Shown: positions 1 through 8,494 of the stretch, piece after piece
Position numbering within the stretch: the stretch's first letter is position 1
Layout of the letters: every line of letters starts with the position of its first letter
Assembly (NCBI GenBank): GCA_018266295.1
Contig: JAFEAQ010000019.1
Span: forward strand, 310,001 to 374,000
Source of the DNA: Bdellovibrionales bacterium
GTDB taxonomy: Bacteria > Bdellovibrionota > Bdellovibrionia > Bdellovibrionales > Bdellovibrionaceae
Direction of reading: 5' to 3'
Length of the DNA stretch: 64,000 nucleotides
The notes under the pieces: generated by a model
The model's input: the letters and a program-made list of their open reading frames with translations, nothing else
Database searches by the model: none
What the model was told of the DNA's origin: nothing
Made by a program: the position numbers and the translations under genes

Positions 1-642
1 GTTCGGATCTGCGATTGGAATATCCACTTTGAGAAGCTTGTCCGTTTGGACATTGTGGACGCCATCAGTCAGACCGAAACCTGCAAGAGTAACGGTCTGC
101 TGGGCCTTCAGCTCCTGTTCCTTAGGTAGAAGCTGCGCTAGCTGATATCCCTCTGGAAGTCCCCCTTCGAAGCGTAAGAGAGCGATATCACCCCAATCGG
201 ATTGTTGATTCTGAGTCAGTTTCGGCCACGCGCTGCCGACTTTGCCGCCGACCACCCGACGAACGAGAGGATCTTTCAACGAAAGTGTTTTCAGATCCGC
301 CGACTTCGACGAGAAGTACAAGAAGATATAATTTGGATTTGCAGCTGTACAGTGAGCTGCTGTCAGAACGATGTTGTTAGCAAGCAATGAGCCCGTGCAA
401 CCCGCGATGCCTGCAACTTTGACCTGACCGTTTTGATCCACCGTTGTTTGCAGAGTAAAGATTTGCACTGTGATCTTTGCGATGTCTTCCGTGGCAGCAA
501 CAGCAGAACCGCCGACGATGCCGCTTGTTTGTTCGGACTGATCACCACTGAGAACTTCGTCCCCAGTCGCATGCATCTTAGAGCAAGCTGTGAGCGCCAG
601 AACACTCGCTAGTAGCGTTGATGTTAAAAGTGATTTTGTCAT
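1..642 (-). CDS. Trypsin-like serine protease lipoprotein (S1 family), C-terminus outside window
   Basis: The reading frame is open from an ATG at 642 to the left edge of the window, giving 214 residues of an incomplete protein. Residues 1-20 are a lipoprotein signal ending in a lipobox (LTAC, Cys20), so the product is probably anchored to a membrane. IVGG at residues 42-45 resembles the mature N-terminus of trypsin-type zymogens, LTAAHC carries catalytic His97, and the DIALL motif carries catalytic Asp152. The expected GDSGGP motif with the catalytic Ser lies beyond the window, so activity cannot be judged. The architecture (lipobox, short propeptide, S1 domain) suggests a surface or periplasmic protease cleaved at Ile42. 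Trypsin-like exported proteases are numerous in predatory Bdellovibrio. The family call is firm; the target is unknown. Confidence 0.88.
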   Translation of the reverse strand, partial: MTKSLLTSTLLASVLALTACSKMHATGDEVLSGDQSEQTSGIVGGSAVAATEDIAKITVQIFTLQTTVDQNGQVKVAGIAGCTGSLLANNIVLTAAHCTAANPNYIFLYFSSKSADLKTLSLKDPLVRRVVGGKVGSAWPKLTQNQQSDWGDIALLRFEGGLPEGYQLAQLLPKEQELKAQQTVTLAGFGLTDGVHNVQTDKLLKVDIPIADPN

Positions 643-761
643 GAACCCCTCCCTCTCCCGTCATCTGTTTCATCAAGAAAGCAGAATGAAGTGAAGACGA
701 TTGTTTGGATCGGTCCCATAAGAATTGCTTATGTCGGGCCGTTCCGGGGTTCAGGTCGTTC

Positions 762-1592
762 TTATTTGCGGTGGGCTTGGAAATCCTCTTCTTCGCCTGG
801 CAAATCCATCATTGGGAATGCAGAATTTTCAGGGACCGGAGCGAATTCCTGACGCAAAGGATTTTCACCGGCGATTTTTTCAAGGCCTGGATAGTAGTGA
901 TAGATCATGGAACCGTTGCTCAGAGTCTCAATCAGCTTCGGCAGAGCTCGTGGTTCCACTGCCGGGCAACCCCAGCTCAGACCCAGGCGACCGTTGGTCT
1001 CAATAAATCTATCAGACACGTAATCCGCACCGTGCATGACGATGTCACGCTCGGCAGTGAGACTGTTGGTGGGCTCAAGGCCATAGAGATTCATCGAGCG
1101 GCCGTGGCCACCAACATAGGTATCGCCCCCCACCATGATTCCCAGGGAGGTCATCTTTGACATGTTGATATTTGAAAACTCCGTCGGCACGAGAGTGCCG
1201 GAGTTACGACCGTGGGCCACATAGAACTTTTCAACTTGTCCGGTTGAGAGGTCGATTAAGTAGAGTCTCTTTGAAGTCGACGGGCGCGAGTAATCGATAA
1301 TTGCCGCATACTTGCTTTGGATGGTGATCGGGCCGCGGGTCATGTAGGCGGGCGCACCTTTCGGACGGATCTTCTTATCGACGATGAGACTTTTGCCGGC
1401 ATAGGCATCCAGGAACACGAAACTGCGCGAAATGGCCTCTTCAGGGACGCCTTGATCTTTTAAGCGGTCATACAGGGACGCAGAGCCGACTTTATGGCTA
1501 AAGAGGGACGTGGTCTCCGGAGCGGGTGAGCTCGCGAAAGCCTGGGTTAAAAGCAATAAAGACGAAATGAAGCAAAAAAGCGCTGTTTTCAT
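762..1592 (-). CDS. Exported murein L,D-transpeptidase-like protein (YkuD_2 family)
   Basis: A 276-residue protein with a signal peptide (residues 1-20, cleavage after AFA). The catalytic domain, about residues 85-245, matches the YkuD_2 type of L,D-transpeptidase: the MHGAD motif supplies His187, and GLSWGCPAV supplies the nucleophile Cys209 in an SWGCPA context. Such enzymes act in the periplasm on peptidoglycan tetrapeptides, making 3-3 crosslinks or exchanging terminal residues; predatory Bdellovibrio is known to use L,D-transpeptidases on self and prey walls. The start at 1592 was chosen because the signal peptide begins there; a longer frame upstream adds 56 residues without signal character. 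The tail beyond residue 245 is acidic and proline-rich. It is monocistronic as far as can be seen. Whether the substrate is self or prey wall is unknown. Confidence 0.85.
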   Translation of the reverse strand: MKTALFCFISSLLLLTQAFASSPAPETTSLFSHKVGSASLYDRLKDQGVPEEAISRSFVFLDAYAGKSLIVDKKIRPKGAPAYMTRGPITIQSKYAAIIDYSRPSTSKRLYLIDLSTGQVEKFYVAHGRNSGTLVPTEFSNINMSKMTSLGIMVGGDTYVGGHGRSMNLYGLEPTNSLTAERDIVMHGADYVSDRFIETNGRLGLSWGCPAVEPRALPKLIETLSNGSMIYHYYPGLEKIAGENPLRQEFAPVPENSAFPMMDLPGEEEDFQAHRK

Positions 1593-1812
1593 GCTTGGGT
1601 CCGTTTGCAATTCTATGGCCAAAATGCCGTGTTTTGAGGGGGCCTTATAGCCCGCCGGATGCTCCAAGGTGCGTAAAACAATGCATTTTTTCGTCACATG
1701 TCCCAAATTTAGACACCCTTTGGTCGCTGAAAAGGCATTTGCTTTATTTGGGGATAGCACTTAATTTGCTCCACACATCCGCGGAATCACTAGTCCGTTG
1801 TTGGAGGTCCGT

Positions 1813-2256
1813 ATGAAAAAGCTGATGATTGGTATGACGCTGATGTTTGCCGGAGCCATGGCCCAGGCGAAGCTTTCAGATGCTCAATCGATGAAATGCA
1901 TCGATGGCGACAGACAAACCAAATCCGCTTTTCAAGATCTTCAAGCCGCCTACGAAATGAGACTCGTGACCGCCAAAGACTTTTTCAAAGTGATGGAAAA
2001 GCCTGCCAATTGCCCTCAACTCCGTAAAGATCTTAAAAAGCTTCATGCCAGTGCGATCGCGTCTTTCCCGCGTGCGAAGTCAGCTCCTCATATGGACTCT
2101 GGTTTCAGTGGCGGGAACAATGGCTTCGGTGCTCCGTCAGCGCCGAGCTTCCATAACGATGCGATGCCACCGGCTCCGGACTTCGGTGACTTCCCACCTC
2201 CACCGCCGCCAATGCCAGATTCTGACTTCGGCGACGATTTCAGTGATTTCCGCTAG
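1813..2256 (+). CDS. Small exported protein with proline/aspartate-rich tail
   Basis: A 147-residue protein with a clear Sec signal peptide (residues 1-20, ending AQA). GGAGG at 1803-1807 sets the ATG at 1813. The mature N-terminal half (about residues 21-85) is predicted helical, with two cysteines (KCIDGD and NCPQL) that could form one disulfide. The second half is low complexity, rich in Gly, Ser, Phe and Asn, then a polyproline run, and it ends in repeated Asp-Phe pairs (DFGDDFSDF). I do not recognise a family. The layout suggests an envelope protein with a flexible tail that binds a partner, but that is inference only. Confidence 0.75.
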   Translation: MKKLMIGMTLMFAGAMAQAKLSDAQSMKCIDGDRQTKSAFQDLQAAYEMRLVTAKDFFKVMEKPANCPQLRKDLKKLHASAIASFPRAKSAPHMDSGFSGGNNGFGAPSAPSFHNDAMPPAPDFGDFPPPPPPMPDSDFGDDFSDFR

Positions 2257-2307
2257 GATTTAGCACTCCCTCTTGACGAGCGCTTTGATTTCGCCGAGTT
2301 TGGTGGA

Positions 2308-3399
2308 ATGAAAGCAACTCAGTGGTTAAAAAATGATGTTCTGCCTCTTTGGTTGGCAAAAGGCATTGATGCGTCCAACGGCGGCTTTATTGAAGCTCTC
2401 TCTTTCGCAGACGGGTCGCCTCTTGATTTGCCTCGCCGGGCGATGGTGCAAGCTCGCCAGATTTACAGTCTCCGTACTGCTTGTGATTTGGGTCTCATCG
2501 AGAAAAAACGCACTCAAGATATCATTGCGCGCGCGACGGAATTTTTGCTGAATCACTACTCGTTGCCATCGGGTGCTTTCATTCATTCGGTTTCGCCAAA
2601 AGGTCTTCCTGAAAATAGAACTCCGGATTTGTACGGTCAGGCCTTTGCACTGTTTGGTCTTGCGCATAGCTATGCGATGAATCCGGTGCCGGAACTTGAA
2701 GAACGGGCCAAAGCGTTGGTGAATTATTTGAATTCAGAGCGCTCGTTACCGCAAGGTGGATTTACTGAACTGAGTTCTGCGGGCGTGATGTACGAAGCCA
2801 ATCCCCTGATGCACTTGTTTGAAGCGGCGATTGCGTGGATGACCGTGAGCCAAGATCCTCTCTGGAGAAATCTCGCGGAGCCGATTCTGGATTTGTGTCT
2901 GACGAAATTCATCGATGCCAAGACGGGCGGGTTGAGCGAGCACTTCGACGGCCTGTGGTCGCCGGTGCTGCAAGAGCGTGGCTCGGTGCTGGAGCCTGGT
3001 CACCACTATGAGTGGTCGTGGCTCATGTCGAAGTACGAAAAGCTCACGGGTGTGGATCTCGGCCGCGTCCGTGGGAAGCTTTTTGAGTTGTCAGAGAAAT
3101 TCGGCGTCTGTCCTGAGCGCAAAGTCGTGTACGACGAGCTCTGGAGTGACTTCAGTCCAAAGACCAAGTCTTCGCGTTTTTGGACTCAGTGTGAGCGCAT
3201 TAAGTGTGCTGCGGACCGTGGTGCTTTTCCGGAGGCCACCGAAGCTATGGAAGCATTAACTCTATTCTTCGAGACTCCTGTGCGAGGTTTGTGGCTTGAC
3301 CGTATGGCCGAGGATAAGTCGTTTAAGGGCGAAAATGCCAAGGCGAGCTCGCTCTATCACATTATTGGGGCTATCGCTGAATATCAAAACTATGTCTAA
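2308..3399 (+). CDS. AGE-family N-acylglucosamine 2-epimerase / mannose isomerase-like enzyme
   Basis: A 363-residue protein filling the whole (alpha/alpha)6-barrel of the N-acylglucosamine 2-epimerase / cellobiose epimerase / YihS family. Family-type features are RRAMVQARQIYS near residue 42, the HLFEAAIAW segment near residue 168, and EPGHHYEWSW near residue 230; the Arg and His residues in these segments correspond to the sugar-binding, acid-base positions of the family. It should act in the cytoplasm, isomerising or epimerising a hexose or N-acetylhexosamine, but sequence alone does not separate epimerase from mannose isomerase. Bdellovibrio lipid A carries mannose, so mannose metabolism is one plausible role (inference). 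A GGTGG ribosome site precedes the ATG. There is no signal peptide and no operon partner. Confidence 0.8.
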   Translation: MKATQWLKNDVLPLWLAKGIDASNGGFIEALSFADGSPLDLPRRAMVQARQIYSLRTACDLGLIEKKRTQDIIARATEFLLNHYSLPSGAFIHSVSPKGLPENRTPDLYGQAFALFGLAHSYAMNPVPELEERAKALVNYLNSERSLPQGGFTELSSAGVMYEANPLMHLFEAAIAWMTVSQDPLWRNLAEPILDLCLTKFIDAKTGGLSEHFDGLWSPVLQERGSVLEPGHHYEWSWLMSKYEKLTGVDLGRVRGKLFELSEKFGVCPERKVVYDELWSDFSPKTKSSRFWTQCERIKCAADRGAFPEATEAMEALTLFFETPVRGLWLDRMAEDKSFKGENAKASSLYHIIGAIAEYQNYV

Positions 3400-3509
3400 G
3401 GTGGGGTTTTGAGCCTCGACGGATTGCGTAAGTCCTGCTAAGGATTGAGCTTTCAGCTGATTTTCATTAAGATGAATTCGCTAAAAAAATCATTGAAATG
3501 AGGCTCATC

Positions 3510-5780
3510 ATGTCAGCAAAAATCGAGACCACTCCTGAGATGGTCAAAAATGTGTATGCAAAATCTAAAGAACGTTTGGCGATCGTTCGCAAGCGTTTGA
3601 ACCGTCCTCTGACTTTGGCTGAAAAAATTGTCTTCGGTCACTTGGATGATCCGCAAAACCAAGAACTCGTTCGCGGTTCTTCGTTCTTGCAACTTCGTCC
3701 AGACCGCGTAGCGATGCAGGATGCGACAGCGCAAATGGCGCTTTTGCAATTTATGCTTGCTGGTAAAGATGAAGCCGCAGTTCCTTCAACAGTTCACTGC
3801 GATCACTTGATCCAAGCTTACCACGGTAAAGCAGAAGACATGGCTGCTTCGAACAAAGTGAACGAAGAAGTTTTCAACTTCCTCGCGACTTCAACTTCTC
3901 GTTACAACATCGGCTTCTGGAAACCAGGCGCTGGTATCATTCACCAAGTCATCCTTGAGAACTACGCGTTCCCAGGTGGTTTGATGATCGGGACGGATTC
4001 TCACACTCCAAATGCGGGTGGCTTAGGCATGTGTGCGATCGGTGTGGGTGGCTCTGATGCTTCTGACGTGATGTCAGGTCTTGCATGGGAAGTTAAAAAT
4101 CCAAAACTTATCGGTGTTCATTTGAAAGGTAAAATGAACGGCTGGACTTCTGCAAAAGACGTGATCTTGAAACTTTGCGGAATGCTCACAGTTAAAGGCG
4201 GCACTGACAAAATCGTTGAGTACTTCGGTGAAGGCACTAAATCGATCTCTTGTACTGGTAAAGCAACGATCTGTAACATGGGTGCTGAGCTCGGTGCGAC
4301 TTGCTCTGTGTTCCCATACGATGAGCGCATGAAAGCTTACTTGAGCTCTACAGCGCGTGCAGAGTTGGCAGCGGTTGCTGATCAAAACATCGACCTCATC
4401 ACTGCCGATGCGGAAGTGTTCGCGGATCCTAAAAAATTCTACGACGAAGTTTACGAAATCGATTTGACAGCTCTCGAGCCACACTTGGTGGGTCCTCACT
4501 CTCCAGATATCGCTCGTCCGATTTCTGCGATTGCAAAAGAAGCGAAAGAAAAAGGCTGGCCGACAAAATTGTCTTCAGCACTTGTTGGTTCATGCACGAA
4601 CTCTTCTTACGAAGATATCGGTCGTGCCACTTTCGTAGCAAAACAAGCTTTGGACAACGGCACTAAGATGCAACAACCCTTCTTGGTAAGCCCTGGTTCA
4701 ACACAAATCCAAAACACAATTGAGCGTGACGGCCAAATGGCGGTCCTCAATCAAGTGGGCGCGACTGTATTGGCGAATGCCTGCGGTCCTTGTATCGGTC
4801 AATGGAAACGTGACGACGTGAAAAACGGCGAGAAGAACACCATCGTGACTTCTTTCAACCGTAACTTCCGCGGTCGCAATGACTCAAATGCAGAGACTTT
4901 GGCATTCATCGGCTCTCCTGAGTTGGTGATGGCTTTGGGCTTGGCAGGTCGTTTGGATTTCAATCCAATGACGGAAGAGCTTGAAACTCCAAAAGGCAAA
5001 ATCAAATTGAAAGCGCCTGAGGCTCCTGAGCTTCCAGCTAAAGGTTTCGTGCCAGACACTGAAGGTTACCAAAAACCTCAAGGTCGCGAAGCAAAAGTCG
5101 CTGTGAGCCCAACGTCAGATCGTTTGCAATTATTGCAACCGTTCACTAAGTGGGATGGCAAAGACTTCGTAGATCAATTGGTTGTGGCGAAAGCAAAAGG
5201 TAAGTGCACGACAGATCATATCAGCCCGGGCGGTCCTTGGTTGAAATACCGTGGTCACTTGGACAATATCTCTAACAACATGCTTTTGGGTGCGGATAAC
5301 GCTTTCACAGGCGAAATCGGTAAAGGTAAAAACCAACTCACTGGTCAAACAGGTCAAGAGTTTGCGAAAATCGCTCGTGAATATCAAAAAGCTCACAAGG
5401 GCTGGGTGATCATCGGTGATGAAAACTACGGTGAAGGTTCTTCTCGTGAGCACGCGGCGATGTCTCCAAGATTCTTGGGTTGTACTGCGGTGATCACGAA
5501 GTCTTTTGCTCGTATCCACGAGACGAACTTGAAAAAGCAAGGTGTGTTGGCGTTGACGTTCGCAAATCCTGCGGACTACGACAAAATCAAAGAAGACGAT
5601 CACGTTTCATTGTTGGACTTGGCGGCGATGGCTCCAGGTAAGAACATCAAAATGGAAATCAAACATAAAGATGGCTCTAAAGAGACCATCGAGTTGAAAC
5701 ACAGCTACATCGCTGAACAGATCAACTGGTTCAAAGCAGGTTCTGCCTTGAACTTGATCCGCGCTGCGAACAAAGCGTAG
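3510..5780 (+). CDS. acn: Aconitate hydratase, mitochondrial-type
   Basis: A 756-residue aconitase of the mitochondrial (ACO2-like) type, interconverting citrate and isocitrate in the TCA cycle. The [4Fe-4S] ligands are visible: Cys362 in [10 protein letters not shown], and Cys425 and Cys428 in ACGPCIGQW. The swivel domain carries the [15 protein letters not shown] motif, whose Ser-Arg loop binds substrate. Length and motif order are complete. TGAGG at 3499-3503 lies 6 nt before the ATG at 3510, so that start is preferred over an in-frame ATG at 3498. Codon use is strongly biased (for example many GGT, CGT and AAA codons), as expected for a highly expressed enzyme. A good terminator follows, so the gene is probably transcribed alone. 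Confidence 0.97.
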   Translation: MSAKIETTPEMVKNVYAKSKERLAIVRKRLNRPLTLAEKIVFGHLDDPQNQELVRGSSFLQLRPDRVAMQDATAQMALLQFMLAGKDEAAVPSTVHCDHLIQAYHGKAEDMAASNKVNEEVFNFLATSTSRYNIGFWKPGAGIIHQVILENYAFPGGLMIGTDSHTPNAGGLGMCAIGVGGSDASDVMSGLAWEVKNPKLIGVHLKGKMNGWTSAKDVILKLCGMLTVKGGTDKIVEYFGEGTKSISCTGKATICNMGAELGATCSVFPYDERMKAYLSSTARAELAAVADQNIDLITADAEVFADPKKFYDEVYEIDLTALEPHLVGPHSPDIARPISAIAKEAKEKGWPTKLSSALVGSCTNSSYEDIGRATFVAKQALDNGTKMQQPFLVSPGSTQIQNTIERDGQMAVLNQVGATVLANACGPCIGQWKRDDVKNGEKNTIVTSFNRNFRGRNDSNAETLAFIGSPELVMALGLAGRLDFNPMTEELETPKGKIKLKAPEAPELPAKGFVPDTEGYQKPQGREAKVAVSPTSDRLQLLQPFTKWDGKDFVDQLVVAKAKGKCTTDHISPGGPWLKYRGHLDNISNNMLLGADNAFTGEIGKGKNQLTGQTGQEFAKIAREYQKAHKGWVIIGDENYGEGSSREHAAMSPRFLGCTAVITKSFARIHETNLKKQGVLALTFANPADYDKIKEDDHVSLLDLAAMAPGKNIKMEIKHKDGSKETIELKHSYIAEQINWFKAGSALNLIRAANKA

Positions 5781-5807
5781 TTCTTGATAGTAATATCAGA
5801 TTTAAGA

Positions 5808-5837
5808 CCCGTACCGCGAAAGCTGTACGGGTTTTTT
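5808..5837 (+). terminator. Rho-independent terminator of the aconitase gene
   Basis: A perfect 7-bp stem (CCCGTAC/GTACGGG), extended inside by a short GC pair region around a GAAA loop, is followed at once by six T. It begins 28 nt after the aconitase stop codon. Confidence 0.9.
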
Positions 5838-5931
5838 ATTGCCTAAAACTAGTTGTGAATATGAACGTATCTTCATCTTTCGAGGACATTCCTGGGACAT
5901 CTCATTTTTAAGATAAGCAATGGGGGAATTT

Positions 5932-6435
5932 ATGTCTAAGGTCATTGCTTTAATATACGCAGATACACAAATCCCGGCTGAGATTTACGCCGAAGTTCGC
6001 CGCATGAAAAATGCGGGTTTAGTGGATTTGATCGACCTCACCGAGGTCGAAGTCAAAGACAACGGTAAAATCAAGTTCGAGCAAGCTATGACAGTGCCGC
6101 TAGTGGGAAGCACGAGTGGTCTTTTCTTGCCAGCGCTCATCGGCATAATTTTCTTTCATCCGCAGCATCCGGTGAACGATACCGTGCAAAGGACCTTGCA
6201 AGAAATTTCCCTCGACCAAAACTTTATTAGTACGATGACAACCGAAGTGTCGCCACGCAACTCAGTGCTCTTTCTGCATGTCCGAAATAACAATACGGCC
6301 CCATTGATAAAAGCCATGACGGAGCATGGAGGGCGCGCTGTTGAGATGTCTATTACTGGCGGGCAAGAGGACAAGCTCCGTCATCTTTTTAAAGGCCAGG
6401 CGCTGCCGGACCCACAATACACCATGCATATCTAA
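5932..6435 (+). CDS. DUF1269-family membrane-associated protein
   Basis: A 167-residue protein resembling the DUF1269 family. The N-terminal alpha/beta part (residues 1-55) contains EVEVKDNGKIKFEQA, a central Gly/Ala-rich hydrophobic hairpin (about 62-85, VGSTSGLFLPALIGIIFF) could dip into the membrane, and the C-terminal half ends in a regulator-like alpha/beta unit (SVLFLHVRNNN). The family normally shows such a ferredoxin-like pair around a glycine-zipper segment. Function is not established for the family. The run of G at 5922-5926 lies 5 nt before the ATG at 5932, which decides the start. It stands alone between the aconitase terminator and the SIMPL gene. Confidence 0.75.
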   Translation: MSKVIALIYADTQIPAEIYAEVRRMKNAGLVDLIDLTEVEVKDNGKIKFEQAMTVPLVGSTSGLFLPALIGIIFFHPQHPVNDTVQRTLQEISLDQNFISTMTTEVSPRNSVLFLHVRNNNTAPLIKAMTEHGGRAVEMSITGGQEDKLRHLFKGQALPDPQYTMHI

Positions 6436-6560
6436 TACGCTTCGCGGTGATCGATGAGGACACTGTAAATCGAAGCTGAGGCCTCGAGGGCAAAAAGAAT
6501 GAACAAAGGGATTGTCGAGGGCATATCTCCAATGTTTACAATCGAGACTCGGAGGTTTTC

Positions 6561-7271
6561 ATGAACAAATTTCTTCTTCTTTTTGCATTTCTCGCGTCGG
6601 TCTCTTCATACGCGGATGATAAACTCATCATCGTCTCTAGCTTTGCCGAAAAAGCGGTTGAGCCAAATATGGTGACTTTGAATATCGAAGTTTGGAGTAA
6701 AGCAAACTCCGCAAAACAGGCGCAGTCTTTGAACGCCGCTGAATTTCAAAAGGTGAAAAAGAACTTTGAAGCGTTCAAGGTCAAAAAAGAAGACATTCAA
6801 ACGGATACTTATTCTTTGAACCCGGAGTACGTTTACGATCAGAAAACTCAGCAAAATAAAATGGTCGGCTTCCGCGCTTTGCAAATCATGAAAGTCACTT
6901 TGCATAAAACTGAAGACCTCGGTGCTTTTTTAGATGCGGTGGTTTCTTCAGCTTCTAAGAACGAATCGGGTACGAATGTGAACTCGATCAACTGGGACAC
7001 GGATAAACGTCAGCAAATCGAATTGTCGGCGTTAGCGGATGCTGTGAAGAACGGCCGCGCAAAGGCGGATGAACTGGCGAAAGCAGCGGGTGTGCGCATC
7101 AAGGGAGTCTCTATGCTCAGTCACGGTGTGAACTCTTCAACCCCACCGATGCCGGTGCGTGGAATGATGAAAGCAATGGCGTTCGATGCCGGCGGCGGAG
7201 CTAACACAGAGGTCATGGCTGGCCAAGTGAAAGTCCGCGTCGACGTAACGGCTCAGTACGAAATCCAATAA
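6561..7271 (+). CDS. Exported SIMPL-domain protein (DUF541)
   Basis: A 236-residue protein with a signal peptide (residues 1-18, ending SYA) followed by a full-length SIMPL domain. Family-like features are the early VVSSFAEKAVEPNMVTL strand, the NAAEFQKVKKNFEAF helix, the DIQTDTYSLNPEY turn, and a C-terminal ADELAKAAGVRIKGVSML segment ending in VRVDVTAQYEI. SIMPL proteins are periplasmic and form ring-like oligomers; the cellular role of most is unclear, with oxidative stress protection reported for some. GGAGG precedes the ATG. The gene ends exactly where the convergent minus-strand gene ends (7271/7272). Confidence 0.85.
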   Translation: MNKFLLLFAFLASVSSYADDKLIIVSSFAEKAVEPNMVTLNIEVWSKANSAKQAQSLNAAEFQKVKKNFEAFKVKKEDIQTDTYSLNPEYVYDQKTQQNKMVGFRALQIMKVTLHKTEDLGAFLDAVVSSASKNESGTNVNSINWDTDKRQQIELSALADAVKNGRAKADELAKAAGVRIKGVSMLSHGVNSSTPPMPVRGMMKAMAFDAGGGANTEVMAGQVKVRVDVTAQYEIQ

Positions 7272-7832
7272 CTAGTTTGGATTTGGCGGAATCGGCAGAG
7301 GCGGGTTGTTGCTGCTGGGAGCATTATTCCAGCAGTAGCCATACACGCGCGGGTACATTGGCGCCATAGGGCCATAGTAGTCGCTCACTTCAACGTAGAA
7401 CAACAACATTGGATCGTTGGTTTCGTCGATACGGCCGTAGACATTCATTCTTCTCCACGGTGGACCATCGATGATTTGCTTAATTTCCGTTGGGCCATCT
7501 TGAACAACAGAGTGCTGAAAGAAAGACACGATGTTGTTATTTAAACTGTAATCATTGAAAACATCGATACGGTAATCACCGCCCCCAGGGAATAACGGAC
7601 CGTTATTTCCGTTTGTCATGTATTGCAAGGTGCGAACTTTTGTCTGACGGGTCATCATGGGGCTCGCAACATCTGAGAAAATACAATTATCCCAAGTGCC
7701 TTCGTCAAAATCCTGAATCTTTGCCGGTTCGCTGGCGTTGATAAAGGCCTCGCGGAGTGTATCAAATGGTGTTTTCATTTGTGCATGGGCTTGTGTGCCC
7801 AATAACAAAAGCGTGATGATGATGGACTTCAT
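7272..7832 (-). CDS. Exported protein of unknown function
   Basis: A 186-residue protein with a signal peptide (residues 1-17, ending AHA) and a strong ribosome site (GGAGGG, 3 nt before the ATG). The mature protein is rich in aromatic residues, Asn and Pro, with two cysteines (one in DNCIFSD, one in YGYCWNN) and a proline-rich end. No motif or family was recognised. It converges on the SIMPL gene with no spacer between the two stop codons, so antisense overlap of their transcripts is likely. Confidence 0.72.
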   Translation of the reverse strand: MKSIIITLLLLGTQAHAQMKTPFDTLREAFINASEPAKIQDFDEGTWDNCIFSDVASPMMTRQTKVRTLQYMTNGNNGPLFPGGGDYRIDVFNDYSLNNNIVSFFQHSVVQDGPTEIKQIIDGPPWRRMNVYGRIDETNDPMLLFYVEVSDYYGPMAPMYPRVYGYCWNNAPSSNNPPLPIPPNPN

Positions 7833-7966
7833 GTTCCCTCCTGGTTGCTTAATAAATTTTTAAAACGTCCTTTTTTGGATTGCAAATAAAATGGGCTGGT
7901 CCGAGCTTCGGACAGGCGACGAAATCGTCACTTGTTATTCGCCGTGGCGGCGCGAATACTTTTCCT

Positions 7967-8494
7967 ATGGGAAAATACCTTTTTATGTTGATTTTAAGCG
8001 GCTTTGCAGCGAATGCGGCAGCTCAAGGGACTAGCAGTTGGGTCGTTCCTGTGACCACCGCGCGATGGACTTACGATGTGGGCGCGGCTGTGGGGACGGA
8101 TCAGCTCGGCAATTACACCGAGATTCAAATCGGCGCCAACTGGCATCAGAACCAGTGGCTAGCGTGGCGAAATGCTCTCTTTACCCGCTTTGGCAATAAT
8201 TACGATTCGATCTTTGGCTTGGATACGTCCATTCGCGGTGAGATGAATCTGATCAAGCCGGGATCGAACTTTGGAGTGCAGCTGTATGCGGCGCCGGGAG
8301 CCCGCTTTGCGACACGTGATTCCAGCGCCGGCTTCTTAGAGGCGGGTGTGACATTGAAACTTGCAAGCCTATATGTGGGCGGGGCCGTGAAGCAGTTCTA
8401 TTACATGCAAGACCGCCAAGATCGCTTTGGCCGGGATTTGCCGAACGAAGAAACACAGACGTCGCTTATTTTAAGCGGTGGCGGGACGTTTTAA
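7967..8494 (+). CDS. Exported beta-rich protein, possible outer-membrane barrel
   Basis: A 175-residue protein with a signal peptide (residues 1-19, ending ANAAA). The mature chain shows alternating hydrophobic and polar residues with repeated aromatic belts (SWVVPVTTARWTYDVG, NQWLAWRNALFTRFG, LYVGGAVKQFYYMQD) and ends in LILSGGGTF with a C-terminal phenylalanine, a hallmark of outer-membrane beta-barrels. About eight strands could fit. No family was recognised. The ATG at 7967 is chosen because the signal peptide starts there, though its ribosome site is weak; the longer frame from 7880 adds a non-signal leader. It converges with the histidine-kinase gene, overlapping it by 4 nt. Confidence 0.65.
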   Translation: MGKYLFMLILSGFAANAAAQGTSSWVVPVTTARWTYDVGAAVGTDQLGNYTEIQIGANWHQNQWLAWRNALFTRFGNNYDSIFGLDTSIRGEMNLIKPGSNFGVQLYAAPGARFATRDSSAGFLEAGVTLKLASLYVGGAVKQFYYMQDRQDRFGRDLPNEETQTSLILSGGGTF